The position numbers and the translations under genes were made by a program. Shown in pieces: positions 39,417 through 48,351 of a stretch of 64,000 nucleotides of DNA. The notes below the pieces were generated by a model. The model was not told the DNA's origin. It did not search any database and worked only from the letters and a program-made list of their open reading frames with translations. The stretch is taken from positions 1,116,001-1,180,000 of the forward strand of contig NZ_CP033460.1 in NCBI RefSeq assembly GCF_003718735.1. Reading direction: 5' to 3'. Each line of letters starts with the position of its first letter. The stretch's first letter is position 1. The DNA comes from Staphylococcus debuckii (GTDB lineage: Bacteria > Bacillota > Bacilli > Staphylococcales > Staphylococcaceae).

Positions 39417-40760
39417 TTAAAGCTCTTGGAAAGTTTGAATAATTAAATGGATGTTCAAAATGCTAAGCACTCCGATTAAAATCCAAGAGACAATATTAAT
39501 CCATAATTTGTTTTTAAAACGACCCATTAGATCTGAGTTGTTGGTAGCAAGTTGTAAAGGAATCAATGAGAACGGCAGGGCAATACTTAAAAATACTTGT
39601 GAGAAGACCAGCAATTGTTCCATCATCGCTTCGTTACCGTTAAAGATAATGAGACAGACGATGACAGGAATAATAGCAATCCCACGTGTGATTAAACGAT
39701 TCAACCAATTCGGTATTTTTAAATTGATAAAGCCTTCCATCACGATTTGTCCTGCTAAGGTACCCGTAATCGTTGAGTTTTGACCTGATGCTAATAAAGC
39801 TACAGCAAATAAGGTACTCATCAAACCGCCTAATGAAGCGCCTAATAACGGTTGTGTCTTCAAGGCGTGGTACAAGTCATAGAATCCGCCAAGACTTTCT
39901 GAATTGCCGCCATAGAATAAAGCGGCTCCTAATATCAGCAATAAACAGTTAATAACGAATGCAATACTCAATTGAATGTTGGAGTCAATTGTTGCAAATT
40001 TAATAGCTTGTGCTTTTGAATCTTCATCTTTACGGTCATAAGTACGTGATTGCACGATAGAAGAATGCAAGTATAAGTTATGAGGCATAATTGTCGCGCC
40101 TACGATACCTAAAGCAATATATAGTGCGCCGTGTTCCGTAATAATCTTGCTGCTAGGAACAAAGCCGTTTAGGATACGCGTTACATCCGGAGAAGCAATA
40201 TAGACTTCAAAAATAAAGATAGCTAAGACTGTAAATATTAATGTCCCAACAATCGCTTCAATCTTTCTGAAACCGAACTTCATAATGAACAACAAGATAA
40301 ACACATCTAAGACGGTAATGATAGCACCGACGATTAAAGGAATTCCGAATAATAGGTCAAGTGCAATCGCGCTCCCGATCACTTCGGCAACATCGGTTGC
40401 GATAATTGCGAGTTCAGCTATAATCCAGAATACATAGCCTAAAGGTTTATTCAAATAATGTTTCGTAACTTGTGCTAAATCGTAGCCAGATGCGATTCCT
40501 AATCTGACAGTCATACTTTGTAAGAGCATGGCAGACAAACTGGAGACAAGGATAATAAACAATAGGATATATCCATATTTCGCACCGCCTTGCATAGATG
40601 TAATCCAGTTACCTGGATCCATATAGCCAACAGCGACCAGCAATCCAGGTCCTAGGAAAGACAAGAATTTCTGCTTGATACTGCTGCTGGAGTTAAAGCT
40701 GACAGAATTATTGACTTCATTTAAACTGTCAGTGTCATATTTGACCTGCTTTTTACTCAA
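39417..40760 (-). CDS. mntH: Nramp-family proton-coupled manganese importer
   Basis: 447 residues, eleven membrane helices. The Nramp helix-1 metal site DPGN is in [14 protein letters not shown] near 49, and the helix-6 motif MPHN is in [14 protein letters not shown] near 228; both are intact. It imports Mn2+ (and some Fe2+). I chose TTG at 40760 (MSKKQVKYD), 8 bp after GGAGG, over a GTG at 40769 that lies inside the ribosome-binding site. An MntR-type box overlaps its -35. Confidence 0.96.
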   Translation of the reverse strand: MSKKQVKYDTDSLNEVNNSVSFNSSSSIKQKFLSFLGPGLLVAVGYMDPGNWITSMQGGAKYGYILLFIILVSSLSAMLLQSMTVRLGIASGYDLAQVTKHYLNKPLGYVFWIIAELAIIATDVAEVIGSAIALDLLFGIPLIVGAIITVLDVFILLFIMKFGFRKIEAIVGTLIFTVLAIFIFEVYIASPDVTRILNGFVPSSKIITEHGALYIALGIVGATIMPHNLYLHSSIVQSRTYDRKDEDSKAQAIKFATIDSNIQLSIAFVINCLLLILGAALFYGGNSESLGGFYDLYHALKTQPLLGASLGGLMSTLFAVALLASGQNSTITGTLAGQIVMEGFINLKIPNWLNRLITRGIAIIPVIVCLIIFNGNEAMMEQLLVFSQVFLSIALPFSLIPLQLATNNSDLMGRFKNKLWINIVSWILIGVLSILNIHLIIQTFQEL

Positions 40761-40799
40761 GAAGGTCACCTCCGCTTCTAATACTTCTAATATTGTTCA

Positions 40800-40828
40800 A
40801 TAATAAAGTAAAAATAAAGTTAGGTCAA
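40800..40828 (-). promoter_or_regulatory. mntH promoter
   Basis: TTGACC (40823-40828), 17-bp spacer and TATTAT (40800-40805) on the minus strand, about 40 bp before the start codon. Confidence 0.8.
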
Positions 40829-40835
40829 CCTAAAA
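40818..40835 (-). promoter_or_regulatory. MntR operator overlapping the mntH -35
   Basis: TTAGGTTGACCTAA is an almost perfect palindrome of the DtxR/MntR type and contains the -35 TTGACC. Mn-loaded MntR would block polymerase when manganese is sufficient, as known for mntH in other Firmicutes. Confidence 0.82.
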
Positions 40836-40883
40836 ATTTAATGTGAATGCTTTTTTAGCGTAGAACGACACAAATTTTTATAG

Positions 40884-40920
40884 AAAAAAGCACCTCATCT
40901 GTTCAAACAGAAAAGGTGCG
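40884..40920 (-). terminator. Terminator of the yktB homologue
   Basis: Minus strand GCACCTTTTCTG-tttgaa-CAGATGAGGTGC followed by TTTTTTC. Confidence 0.85.
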
Positions 40921-40961
40921 AAAATAATCCTGAGTGTAGTTATAAGTTTTAGAGTATGCTA

Positions 40962-41573
40962 TTATGAGTAAAACTTAAGTAATTGCTCAAAAGTATCTTC
41001 TAAATAACTTTTAAAGGCTTTATCAGTTTTAAGTTCAGGTGCTTTAGGAGATAATGTACGTGCAATGAAAAATTCGCCTTTTTTCAATTGATGGGCACGA
41101 TGTAGTGCTTCATGCAACTCATCAGTTGTCAGGTCTTTAATAAGTGGTTTTTCCATTTTAACGTGGTCCGTACAAATCCGGTAATCCTCTGGCAAGTTTT
41201 CAATCTCATCAAAGTGCTTGTCAAAGACTTCAATGTAGTGATTTTTATTTTTAGCCTCATGCATGACACCGAACATGACAAAGACTTGATTTTCGTAGAG
41301 ACCGATTTGGAAGTGAGGCAGCATTTTATAACCGCGTTTATTAGTTGAAAAGGCCACCCATGTATCTTTAGGCGGATTAACTGTACGACGAGCATGTTTT
41401 GCAATATGTGCATAGAACTCATCAGGCGTGTGGGTATTCAAGAAATCAGTGAAGTAATCACCAAGAGCTGCGAGTTTAGGTTGAATTTCTGATTCAATGG
41501 CAGCCATACGTCCTTCTAAACCTGGAACTTCAAAGACTTTAAAGTTTTGTTGAGTGAAAGTGAATTTAGACAT
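40962..41573 (-). CDS. UPF0637/DUF1054 family protein (YktB-like)
   Basis: 203 residues, MSKFTFTQQNFKVFEVPGLE at the start, with HARRTVNPPKDTWVAFS near 60 and MLPHFQIGLYENQVFVMFGV near 83. It fits the DUF1054 family, whose crystal structures exist but whose function is unknown. AGGAGGC precedes the ATG. It is divergent from the inositol-phosphatase-like gene, as in B. subtilis yktB/yktC. Confidence 0.87.
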   Translation of the reverse strand: MSKFTFTQQNFKVFEVPGLEGRMAAIESEIQPKLAALGDYFTDFLNTHTPDEFYAHIAKHARRTVNPPKDTWVAFSTNKRGYKMLPHFQIGLYENQVFVMFGVMHEAKNKNHYIEVFDKHFDEIENLPEDYRICTDHVKMEKPLIKDLTTDELHEALHRAHQLKKGEFFIARTLSPKAPELKTDKAFKSYLEDTFEQLLKFYS

Positions 41574-41692
41574 CGTTTGCCTCCTGTTTGTTGTATTGAA
41601 AATATTGTAGCATAATTTGGATAGACAAACAGAGCAGATGCAATTTCATACAGTATAGAGTGCGTTATAATAACAATAAAGGGGTGTTCGAC

Positions 41693-42514
41693 ATGGCAGT
41701 ATATGATTACGCAAAAGGGCTCGTGATTGAAGCGGGCAATAATATACGAAAAATGATGCAAGAAGAAATAGATATTGAAACAAAATCTAATCCGAATGAT
41801 TTAGTAACCAATGTTGATAAAGCCACGGAGGATTTTATCTACAATAATATTATGGAGAATTATCCAGATGCGCAGGTGATAGGGGAAGAAGGGCATGGTA
41901 AGCCAATGTCTGAATTGAAGCCTGAGGGCGTTGTATGGGTCATTGATCCGATTGATGGTACATTGAACTTTGTGCATCAGCAAGAAAACTTTGCCATTTC
42001 CATCGGCATTTATAACGACGGCAAACCTTATGCAGGATTTGTCTATGACGTGATGAACGATAAATTGTATCATGCAAAAGCCGGCGAGGGTGCATTTGTG
42101 AATGAACACCCATTGAAACCGATTGCAGGCAGTGAATTGAAGAAAAGTTTAATTGGAATTAATCCAAACTGGTTAACAAAGCCACAAATAGGTGTTATAT
42201 TCAAAAAGGTAGTAGATGATGCGAGAAGCGCACGTGCTTACGGTTCAGCAGCTTTAGAAATCGTGAATGTCGCGCGAGGCAAACTCGCTGCATATATGAC
42301 ACCAAGATTACAGCCTTGGGACTTTGCAGGCGGTTTGATTATTTTAAATGAAGTAGGCGGCGTCGGTTCAGATTTATTAGGCAAACCTTTGGAACTGACA
42401 CAACCTCACTCCGTTTTAGTAGGCAACCAAGCAGTGCATGAAGAAATTCTGAATAAACATATGCTTTCTGAAAAAGAAACACTAGAAGCACTGCACGCAA
42501 GATACAAACAATAA
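41693..42514 (+). CDS. Inositol monophosphatase-family phosphatase (SuhB/YktC-like)
   Basis: 273 residues. Metal-binding motifs are visible: Glu in IGEEGHG near 67, DPIDGTLNF near 86-94, and QPWDFAGGLIILNEVGG near 208. IMPase-family enzymes dephosphorylate inositol phosphate or related sugar phosphates; the real substrate here is not known. The ATG at 41693 follows AAAGGGGTG. A TATAAT at 41666-41671 is a likely -10, without a good -35. Confidence 0.9.
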   Translation: MAVYDYAKGLVIEAGNNIRKMMQEEIDIETKSNPNDLVTNVDKATEDFIYNNIMENYPDAQVIGEEGHGKPMSELKPEGVVWVIDPIDGTLNFVHQQENFAISIGIYNDGKPYAGFVYDVMNDKLYHAKAGEGAFVNEHPLKPIAGSELKKSLIGINPNWLTKPQIGVIFKKVVDDARSARAYGSAALEIVNVARGKLAAYMTPRLQPWDFAGGLIILNEVGGVGSDLLGKPLELTQPHSVLVGNQAVHEEILNKHMLSEKETLEALHARYKQ

Positions 42515-42596
42515 AAAGGTCGGGACCATGTATGCATAAGCAAATGAGCATTAAACTGCTCATCTGCTGCATGGCATGAACCCAACCTTTTTCTTT
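42513..42596. terminator. Long paired terminator between suhB-like gene and ylaF
   Basis: AAAAAGGTCGGG (42513 on) and CCCAACCTTTTT (to 42592) form the outer stem. An inner ATGAGCA/TGCTCAT hairpin lies within. It can act on both strands. Confidence 0.75.
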
Positions 42597-42676
42597 TGAC
42601 TGAAATTTATGAGTAATCTCCATTATGCAGGGTACTGCAATAAATGGATACCTTTGTTACAAATGTGTCGATTCGC

Positions 42677-42868
42677 TTATAGCCAGCCATTTTCTCGGTA
42701 TTTCTTTTTCGTAGCAAATCCTGCGCCGAAGATACCAACCATGATTACAAATGTAATAATCGCGAATGGTAAGCTCTTAGCTCCGATACTGAAACTGAAC
42801 AGTAAAAGGAACAGAACTGCTAGAACTGTGTATACCCAAAAAATCGCATGTGATTTTTTTTTCTGCAT
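42677..42868 (-). CDS. ylaF: Small two-helix membrane protein (YlaF/DUF5325-like)
   Basis: 63 residues: MQKKKSHAIFWV, then two hydrophobic helices (VYTVLAVLFLLLFSFSIG and LPFAIITFVIMVGIFGAGFA), ending KKKYRENGWL. Small size, helical hairpin and its place beside typA (ylaG) match B. subtilis YlaF. Function unknown. GGTGGGG precedes the ATG; its leader overlaps the divergent typA promoter. Confidence 0.75.
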   Translation of the reverse strand: MQKKKSHAIFWVYTVLAVLFLLLFSFSIGAKSLPFAIITFVIMVGIFGAGFATKKKYRENGWL

Positions 42869-42883
42869 TCAAACCCCACCTTA

Positions 42884-42912
42884 TTATTCTTTGCTCAATA
42901 ATATGATATAAT
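42884..42912 (+). promoter_or_regulatory. typA promoter
   Basis: TTATTC (42884-42889), 17-bp spacer, TATAAT (42907-42912), 50 bp before the ATG. Confidence 0.65.
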
Positions 42913-42962
42913 AAAAAAGTTGCAAATTGAAGTGGGAATTTACTCAAGAAAGGAAATTTAGT

Positions 42963-44813
42963 ATGACAAATTTAAGAAATGACGTTCGAAATATTGCTAT
43001 TATCGCTCACGTTGACCATGGTAAAACTACTTTAGTAGATGAATTATTAAAACAGTCTGGTATTTTCCGTGAGAATGAACACGTTGACGAACGTGCAATG
43101 GATTCAAATGATTTAGAAAGAGAACGCGGTATTACAATTTTAGCAAAAAATACTGCGGTTGATTATAAAGGCACTAGAATTAATATCTTAGATACACCAG
43201 GACACGCTGACTTCGGTGGCGAAGTTGAACGTATTATGAAAATGGTAGACGGTGTTGTATTAGTTGTTGATGCCTACGAAGGTACAATGCCTCAAACACG
43301 TTTCGTGTTGAAAAAAGCCTTAGAACAAAACTTAAAACCTGTTGTGGTTGTAAATAAAATCGATAAACCTTCAGCACGTCCTGAAGCAGTTGTCGATGAA
43401 GTATTAGATTTATTTATCGAATTAGAAGCAAATGATGAACAATTAGAATTCCCAGTTGTTTATGCTTCAGCGGTAAATGGTACTGCAAGCTTGGATCCAG
43501 AAACTCAAGATGAAAACATGCAATCATTATATGAAACAATTCTTGAAGAAATTCCAGCACCAAAAGACAACAGAGATGAACCATTACAATTCCAAGTTGC
43601 TTTATTAGATTATAACGATTACTTAGGACGTATCGGTATCGGTCGTGTGTTCAGAGGAACAATTAAAGTTGGCGACCAAGTATCATTATTGAAACTTGAC
43701 GGCAGCGTTAAAAACTTCCGTGTCACTAAATTATTCGGTTTCTTCGGATTGAAACGTGAAGAGATTGAAGAAGCACATGCCGGTGACTTAATCGCAGTAT
43801 CTGGTATGGAAGATATCAACGTTGGTGAAACTGTTACACCACATGACCACCAAGAAGCATTACCAGTATTGCGTATTGATGAGCCAACATTAGAAATGAC
43901 TTTCCGTGTTAATAACTCACCATTCGCTGGTCGCGAAGGTCAATACGTTACTGCACGTCAAATTCAAGATCGTTTAGATCAACAACTTGAAACAGACGTA
44001 TCATTGAAAGTAACACCGACAGATTCACCAGATGCTTGGACAGTAGCCGGCCGTGGTGAATTACACTTATCTATCTTAATCGAGAATATGCGTCGTGAAG
44101 GATATGAATTGCAAGTTTCTAAACCGCAAGTTATCTTAAAAGAAATCGATGGTAAATTATGCGAACCATTCGAACGTGTACAATGTGAAGTACCGCAAGA
44201 AAATGCTGGTGCAGTTATTGAATCATTAGGTCAACGTAAAGGTGAAATGTTAGACATGGTCACAACTGACAATGGCTTAACACGTTTAATCTTTATGGTA
44301 CCAGCTCGTGGTTTAATCGGTTATACAACTGAATTTATGTCTATGACAAGCGGTTATGGTATTATCAACCATACTTTCGAAGAATTCCGTCCACGTGTTA
44401 AAGGGCGTATCGGTGGCCGCCGTAACGGTGTGCTTGTATCAATGGACCAAGGTAAAGCAAGTGCTTACGCTATCATCGGTCTTGAAGATCGCGGTACAAA
44501 CTTCATGGAACCTGGTACTGAAGTATACGAAGGTATGATCGTTGGTGAAAACAACCGTGATAACGACTTAACAGTTAATATTACTAAAACTAAAAACCAA
44601 ACCAACGTGCGTTCAGCAACAAAAGACCAAACTGAAACAATGAAACGTCCACGTATTTTGACTCTAGAAGAAGCGTTAGAATTTATTGATGATGACGAAT
44701 TATTAGAAGTAACACCTGAAAATATTCGTTTGAGAAAGAAAATCTTAAATAAAGCACAACGTGAAAAAGAAGCAAAACGCGTTAAACAAATGATGCAAGA
44801 AGACGAACAATAA
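42963..44813 (+). CDS. typA: Ribosome-associated GTPase TypA/BipA
   Basis: 616 residues. G1 AHVDHGKTT near 15, G2 RERGITI, G3 DTPGHADF near 76, G4 NKID near 130, then EF-G-like domains III and V and a BipA-specific C-terminal domain rich in Lys/Arg. It is a translational GTPase that aids 50S assembly, especially in stress or cold. I chose the ATG at 42963 (AAAGGAAAT upstream) over an in-frame ATG at 42927. A strong terminator follows. Confidence 0.97.
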   Translation: MTNLRNDVRNIAIIAHVDHGKTTLVDELLKQSGIFRENEHVDERAMDSNDLERERGITILAKNTAVDYKGTRINILDTPGHADFGGEVERIMKMVDGVVLVVDAYEGTMPQTRFVLKKALEQNLKPVVVVNKIDKPSARPEAVVDEVLDLFIELEANDEQLEFPVVYASAVNGTASLDPETQDENMQSLYETILEEIPAPKDNRDEPLQFQVALLDYNDYLGRIGIGRVFRGTIKVGDQVSLLKLDGSVKNFRVTKLFGFFGLKREEIEEAHAGDLIAVSGMEDINVGETVTPHDHQEALPVLRIDEPTLEMTFRVNNSPFAGREGQYVTARQIQDRLDQQLETDVSLKVTPTDSPDAWTVAGRGELHLSILIENMRREGYELQVSKPQVILKEIDGKLCEPFERVQCEVPQENAGAVIESLGQRKGEMLDMVTTDNGLTRLIFMVPARGLIGYTTEFMSMTSGYGIINHTFEEFRPRVKGRIGGRRNGVLVSMDQGKASAYAIIGLEDRGTNFMEPGTEVYEGMIVGENNRDNDLTVNITKTKNQTNVRSATKDQTETMKRPRILTLEEALEFIDDDELLEVTPENIRLRKKILNKAQREKEAKRVKQMMQEDEQ

Positions 44814-44848
44814 AATAGATAGAATCAATCTCTGAGTGAGATGGTGAT

Positions 44849-44898
44849 GCACGCCGAGAAGTTAGGTTGAATACTAACTTCCCGGCGTGTATTTTTTT
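44849..44898 (+). terminator. typA terminator
   Basis: CACGCCGAGAAGTTAG pairs with CTAACTTCCCGGCGTG, followed by ATTTTTTT. Confidence 0.9.
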
Positions 44899-45085
44899 GG
44901 TGGAAAGTAGAGTGGAGGCGTGTATGCGGGCGGTGTATAGTGAAATCGGTTGATTGGGGAGATTGACGAAGTATGCAGGTGAGGAAGGGGCGGTTGATGA
45001 GGAATGTTGTAGGAATTAGCGGTTGAGGTGAGGGCAGAATTTTGCTTATTTGAGCAGATGAGATATTGTTTTTTAGGATTTGTGC
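44899..45085 (+). other. G-rich flank of the 45-kb repeat locus
   Basis: Starts directly after the typA terminator. G far exceeds C through about 45045 (GGAAGGGGCGG, GAGGTGAGGG). No credible gene. GAAGTATG at 44970 and following G-rich bases resemble the reverse complement of the C-rich flank (CATACTTCC at 45412), so the two flanks form an imperfect inverted pair around the arrays. Confidence 0.6.
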
Positions 45086-45089
45086 GTAA

Positions 45090-45204
45090 TCTAGACTTTT
45101 CTCGGGAACTAGTGTCTAGAATAGTGTGTTTTCTGGACACAACTTTAGAACTAGTGTCTAGAATAGTGTGTTTTCTAGACACAACTTTAGGACTAATGTC
45201 TAGA
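45090..45204 (+). repeat. Array of alternating TCTAGACAC / GTGTCTAGA inverted half-sites, 42-bp period
   Basis: TCTAGAC-type half-sites begin at 45090, 45132 and 45174 and GTGTCTAGA-type at 45112, 45154 and 45196. Spacing is exactly 42 bp within each series. Neighbouring half-sites can form 9-bp hairpins separated by 11-13 nt. Variable positions are few (ACTTTAG(G/A)ACTA, ATAGTGTGTTT). Confidence 0.9.
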
Positions 45205-45226
45205 ATCAGCATTATCTATCAACTTC

Positions 45227-45411
45227 GTGTCCAATAAACGGATATATCGGCCAAGAATGGGAGCAACGTGTCCAATAAACAGATATATAGGCCAAGATTC
45301 GATGCAACATGTCCAATAAACGAATATATTGGCCAAGAATACGGACAACGTGTCCAATAAACAGGTATATTGGCCAAGATTCAAGCAAACATGTCCAATA
45401 TCCGCTCCCCA
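45227..45411 (+). repeat. Exact 41-bp tandem array (GTGTCCAATAAAC ... ATTGGCCAAG)
   Basis: Units start at 45227, 45268, 45309, 45350 and 45391 (the last is partial). Each has (G/A)TGTCCAATAAAC, then GATATATTGGCCAAGA, then about eight variable bases and GCAAC or similar. CCAAT and ATTGG form an internal inverted pair. Because 41 is not a multiple of three, the apparent minus-strand ORFs across it are chance. Confidence 0.93.
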
Positions 45412-45475
45412 CATACTTCCTCCTATCTCCTCATTCCAACACCAACCCACATCCGTCCGCACCGCCCCCCCTATA
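45401..45475 (+). other. C-rich flank of the 45-kb repeat locus
   Basis: C far exceeds G (CCGCTCCCC, CACCGCCCCCCC). It ends at the ylaI terminator. No gene. Confidence 0.6.
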
Positions 45476-45483
45476 AAGACAAA

Positions 45484-45515
45484 AAATATCGAAGACCAAC
45501 AAGTCTTCGATATTT
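45484..45515 (-). terminator. Terminator of ylaI
   Basis: 13-bp perfect stem AAATATCGAAGAC / GTCTTCGATATTT, with a T run on the minus strand. Confidence 0.9.
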
Positions 45516-45518
45516 CTT

Positions 45519-45707
45519 CTATTCATTAAAATGAAATTCGTTATTTTCTTGATAGAAATTATTACGTTGCTTTGGAACATCTAAACGGCTTTTACATTCG
45601 CCGCACATAAACGTACGCATCGGATTATTTTTCAACTGTTTAGCTTCCAAAGTATTTTCGTCAATGAGTACTTCGGTATCACAAATGATACACTGTACTT
45701 TTTTCAA
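45519..45707 (-). CDS. ylaI: YlaI-like small zinc-ribbon protein (DUF2197)
   Basis: 62 residues. Two CxxC pairs, CIICD at 6-9 and CGEC at 35-38, form a zinc ribbon; MRTFMCGECKSRL is typical of YlaI. Function unknown. Its start is 1 bp from the end of the upstream 160-residue gene, so the two form an operon. Confidence 0.82.
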   Translation of the reverse strand: MKKVQCIICDTEVLIDENTLEAKQLKNNPMRTFMCGECKSRLDVPKQRNNFYQENNEFHFNE

Positions 45708-45708
45708 A

Positions 45709-46191
45709 TTATACCACCTCGATATAAATCACATGTTTGAATTCATGTGAGTAACCTTCTTCAGGTATGTAAATGAAACTATCAACGCCATTGTCATCGT
45801 ATAAGCGTTTACCATGATCAGCAAATTTAAAGAATAGATATGGCAATAAGCTGATGGGAATTTCGATGGAATCTTCATCGTTTGATAAACGGATAGCAGT
45901 AGCATTGTCGTTTGGCTCAGCATTTTTAAAGAAAGGTGTCATGTTGATTACAAATGTATCTTCAATCATGGCGCGTTTCTTATATTTTGTTTCTGAGTTT
46001 AATGTAGGCGGGTTAGTTTGACCTTCTAAAATGGCACGGTTCCAAGCACGATTGTTTTGGAATTCAATCGGTTTTGTCCCTTCGAAAACACCATTTTCCA
46101 AGTCTTCAATTTTGACTTTACGATCATCAAAAATCCAAGTTGTACTATCTAAAGTGATTGGAAATTTAACGTTACCCTTAATTTGTATCAT
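45709..46191 (-). CDS. Conserved hypothetical protein, possibly YlaL-like
   Basis: 160 residues, soluble, starting MIQIKGNVKFPITLDSTTW, with no signal peptide or membrane helix. It contains TTWIFDDRKVKIEDLE and SIEIPISLLPYLFFKFAD. I do not recognise a domain with certainty. In the B. subtilis yla cluster a protein of similar size (YlaL) lies between ylaI and ylaN, which makes that the best guess. GGGGAG lies 10 bp before the ATG. Confidence 0.6.
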   Translation of the reverse strand: MIQIKGNVKFPITLDSTTWIFDDRKVKIEDLENGVFEGTKPIEFQNNRAWNRAILEGQTNPPTLNSETKYKKRAMIEDTFVINMTPFFKNAEPNDNATAIRLSNDEDSIEIPISLLPYLFFKFADHGKRLYDDNGVDSFIYIPEEGYSHEFKHVIYIEVV

Positions 46192-46262
46192 TATTATGCG
46201 CTCCCCTTTATTATATCTGAGTATATAATAACATAGATTGGATAAAGTGAATTGAAATTTAC

Positions 46263-46291
46263 TTGCAATTTAGTATCGAGTAGGCTAAAAT
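46263..46291 (+). promoter_or_regulatory. ylaN promoter
   Basis: TTGCAA (46263-46268), 17-bp spacer, TAAAAT (46286-46291), 36 bp before the ATG. Confidence 0.7.
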
Positions 46292-46327
46292 TTTTAATAT
46301 GACAACAAATGATAGGGGGAGTATGTC

Positions 46328-46603
46328 ATGGCTAAAACGAATAGTATAAATAATGCGGCATATGACCAATTAAATAAAGATGCAGACCGCATCCTACAAT
46401 TAATTAAAGTACAGATGGATAATCTTACATTGCCGCAATGTCCATTATACGAAGAAGTTTTAGATACACAAATGTTCGGATTGCAAAAGGAAGTAGACTT
46501 TGCAGCTAATTTAGGCCTTATTGATATTGAAATGGGCAAAGAAATTATGTTGCGTCTTGAAAAAGAATTGTCTAAACTTCATGAAGCATTCACAAATGTT
46601 TAA
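46328..46603 (+). CDS. ylaN: YlaN, iron-linked Fur antagonist (UPF0358)
   Basis: 91 residues, all helical: [23 protein letters not shown] near 20, then [14 protein letters not shown] and [19 protein letters not shown]. It matches the UPF0358/YlaN family. In S. aureus and B. subtilis YlaN binds Fe2+ and Fur and relieves Fur repression; it is essential under iron limitation. AGGGGGAG precedes the ATG. Monocistronic with its own promoter and terminator. Confidence 0.92.
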   Translation: MAKTNSINNAAYDQLNKDADRILQLIKVQMDNLTLPQCPLYEEVLDTQMFGLQKEVDFAANLGLIDIEMGKEIMLRLEKELSKLHEAFTNV

Positions 46604-46638
46604 TTTTTAACATATCAGCACCAGATAAGACATTTTCA

Positions 46639-46685
46639 TCGGCTGTCTATCCATCAATTTATGAATGGATGCAGCCGATTTTTCT
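46639..46685 (+). terminator. ylaN terminator
   Basis: ATCGGCTG...ATCCAT and ATGGAT...CAGCCGAT arms followed by TTTTT. Confidence 0.88.
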
Positions 46686-46804
46686 TATCAATCTAAATAG
46701 GAATTACTTGCATCATTTTGCAAATCTATGGTTCTATAAAGAGAGATTGTAAATTCAACTTTACATTATAGTAAAGTGTATTTATAACGGATTGAGGAGA
46801 ATGT

Positions 46805-46840
46805 TTGGAGCACTTTCAAATATTAGAATTGGATGATTAA
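46805..46840 (+). CDS. Candidate 11-codon leader ORF upstream of ftsW
   Basis: TTG start, 6 bp after GAGGAG, then codons for EHFQILELDD and a TAA 5 bp before the ftsW ATG. The strong ribosome-binding site belongs to this mini-ORF, while ftsW itself has none that is convincing. That suggests translational coupling, though no product is proven. Confidence 0.4.
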   Translation: MEHFQILELDD

Positions 46841-46845
46841 CTAAA

Positions 46846-48066
46846 ATGAATAATTTAAAAGCAATCTTTCGACATGTGGGAAAATATTCGAAATTTATCG
46901 ATTATCCGCTTGTCATTACTTACATAACGCTTTGTTTAATTGGTTTAATTATGGTTTATAGTGCCAGCATGGTTGCTGCGACAAAGGGAACGCTGACCGG
47001 TGGTATACCTGTATCAGGCACTTATTTTTACACGAGACAATTAATGTATGTCATTATGAGCTTTATCATAGTCTTCTTTATGGCATTTTTCATGAACGTT
47101 AAATTCTTGCAGCAGAAAAAAGTACAACAAGGGATGATGCTGATAATCTTTCTACTATTATTTGCGACACTCTTGATAGGGAAAAATATCAACGGGTCTA
47201 AAAGTTGGATCAACCTTGGTTTCATGAACTTGCAAGCTTCGGAATTATTAAAAATTGCTATCATTTTATATTTGCCTTACATGATTAATAAGAAGCGACC
47301 TCAAGTATTTACGAATTCTAAGTTGATTAGAGGGCCGATTATCTTTATTCTCCTTTGTGTAGGATTAGTATTTTTACAAAAAGACGTCGGTCAAACGATG
47401 TTGATTTTAATCATCTTCTTTTCAATTTTGTTTTATGCAGGTATTTGGGTGAAACAAGTATTGAAATATGGCATAGGTATTTTTATTTTAGGCATCGTCA
47501 TATTTGGTGGTGCTGCATTATTAGGTATATTGCCTTCATATTTAGTTGCTCGTTTCAGTATTGTGACGAATCCTTTTAAATATGAATCTGGAACAGGTTA
47601 TCACGTAGCGAACTCACTTATGGCAATTGGTAACGGGGGATTATTCGGTAAAGGGTTAGGCAATAGTGTGCTGAAACTAGGCTACTTGCCTGAACCGCAT
47701 ACTGACTTTATCTTCGCAGTGATTTGTGAGGAATTAGGATTAATCGGCGGAATGTTAGTGTTGGGACTACTATTCTTCATTGTGTATCGTGCGTTCCAAT
47801 TAGCATCTCAAACGACTTCTTATTTCTATAAGTTAGTTTGTGTCGGTATTGCGAGTTATATCGGAAGTCAAACTTTCGTCAACTTAGGCGGTATTTCAGC
47901 ACTTATTCCTTTAACAGGTGTGCCATTGCCGTTTATCAGTTTCGGCGGATCTTCCATGATTGCATTAAGTATTGCTTTAGGATTGCTCTTAATTACGGCT
48001 AAGCAAATTAAGCTGGATAAGAAACGAGCGAAGCAGCAACATGTTGATATACCAAGAAAATATTAA
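46846..48066 (+). CDS. ftsW: Septal peptidoglycan glycosyltransferase FtsW (SEDS)
   Basis: 406 residues with about ten membrane helices. SEDS motifs are GSKSWINLGFMNLQASELLKI near 122-142, PEPHTDFIFAVICEELG near 285 (containing the catalytic Asp region), and the closing PLPFISFGGSSM near 363. It polymerises lipid II at the septum with a class B PBP. The ATG at 46846 gives the expected N-terminus but lacks a clear Shine-Dalgarno of its own. A strong terminator follows. Confidence 0.95.
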   Translation: MNNLKAIFRHVGKYSKFIDYPLVITYITLCLIGLIMVYSASMVAATKGTLTGGIPVSGTYFYTRQLMYVIMSFIIVFFMAFFMNVKFLQQKKVQQGMMLIIFLLLFATLLIGKNINGSKSWINLGFMNLQASELLKIAIILYLPYMINKKRPQVFTNSKLIRGPIIFILLCVGLVFLQKDVGQTMLILIIFFSILFYAGIWVKQVLKYGIGIFILGIVIFGGAALLGILPSYLVARFSIVTNPFKYESGTGYHVANSLMAIGNGGLFGKGLGNSVLKLGYLPEPHTDFIFAVICEELGLIGGMLVLGLLFFIVYRAFQLASQTTSYFYKLVCVGIASYIGSQTFVNLGGISALIPLTGVPLPFISFGGSSMIALSIALGLLLITAKQIKLDKKRAKQQHVDIPRKY

Positions 48067-48076
48067 AACTCTTTCA

Positions 48077-48115
48077 GGAGTTGGGACATTAAATTGTTCC
48101 AACTCCTATTTTTAT
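48077..48115 (+). terminator. ftsW terminator
   Basis: AGGAGTTGGGACA / TGTTCCAACTCCT stem followed by ATTTTT. Confidence 0.9.
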
Positions 48116-48269
48116 GCGGGAATGTAAACTTTTAAATAAAATTGATTAACAATACACAAACATTTTAAAAAGTTAACTCAAAAACGTTAAAGCTTTTAAA
48201 TTAAGTAAACATGATTAGTGTTGAAGAAACATATAACTAATAATTATTATGGTTGATAAGGTTATGTGA

Positions 48270-48275
48270 TATAAT
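48270..48275 (+). promoter_or_regulatory. Extended -10 promoter of pycA
   Basis: TGATATAAT; a weak TTATGG lies 17 bp upstream. It implies a leader of about 200 nt before pycA. The remainder of 48116-48480 is AT-rich without other clear signals. Confidence 0.55.
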
Positions 48276-48351
48276 AGGGATATGCTGTTTAATACATCTA
48301 CTAAAGTAGAATTATTACTATAAATGTAACTTAAACAGGGGGATATTTTAA

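Noticed and set aside
45090..45411. CRISPR array
   Set aside because: Units are nearly contiguous and conserved through most of their length, with only about 8 variable bases in the 41-bp units. There are no 30-bp unique spacers and no cas genes in the window.
45193..45462. Open minus-strand frames of 60-90 codons with repeating IGH/LLDT/YWT peptides across the 41-bp array
   Set aside because: The 41-bp period shifts frame in each unit, so the repeats only look like related peptides read in three frames. No ribosome-binding site.
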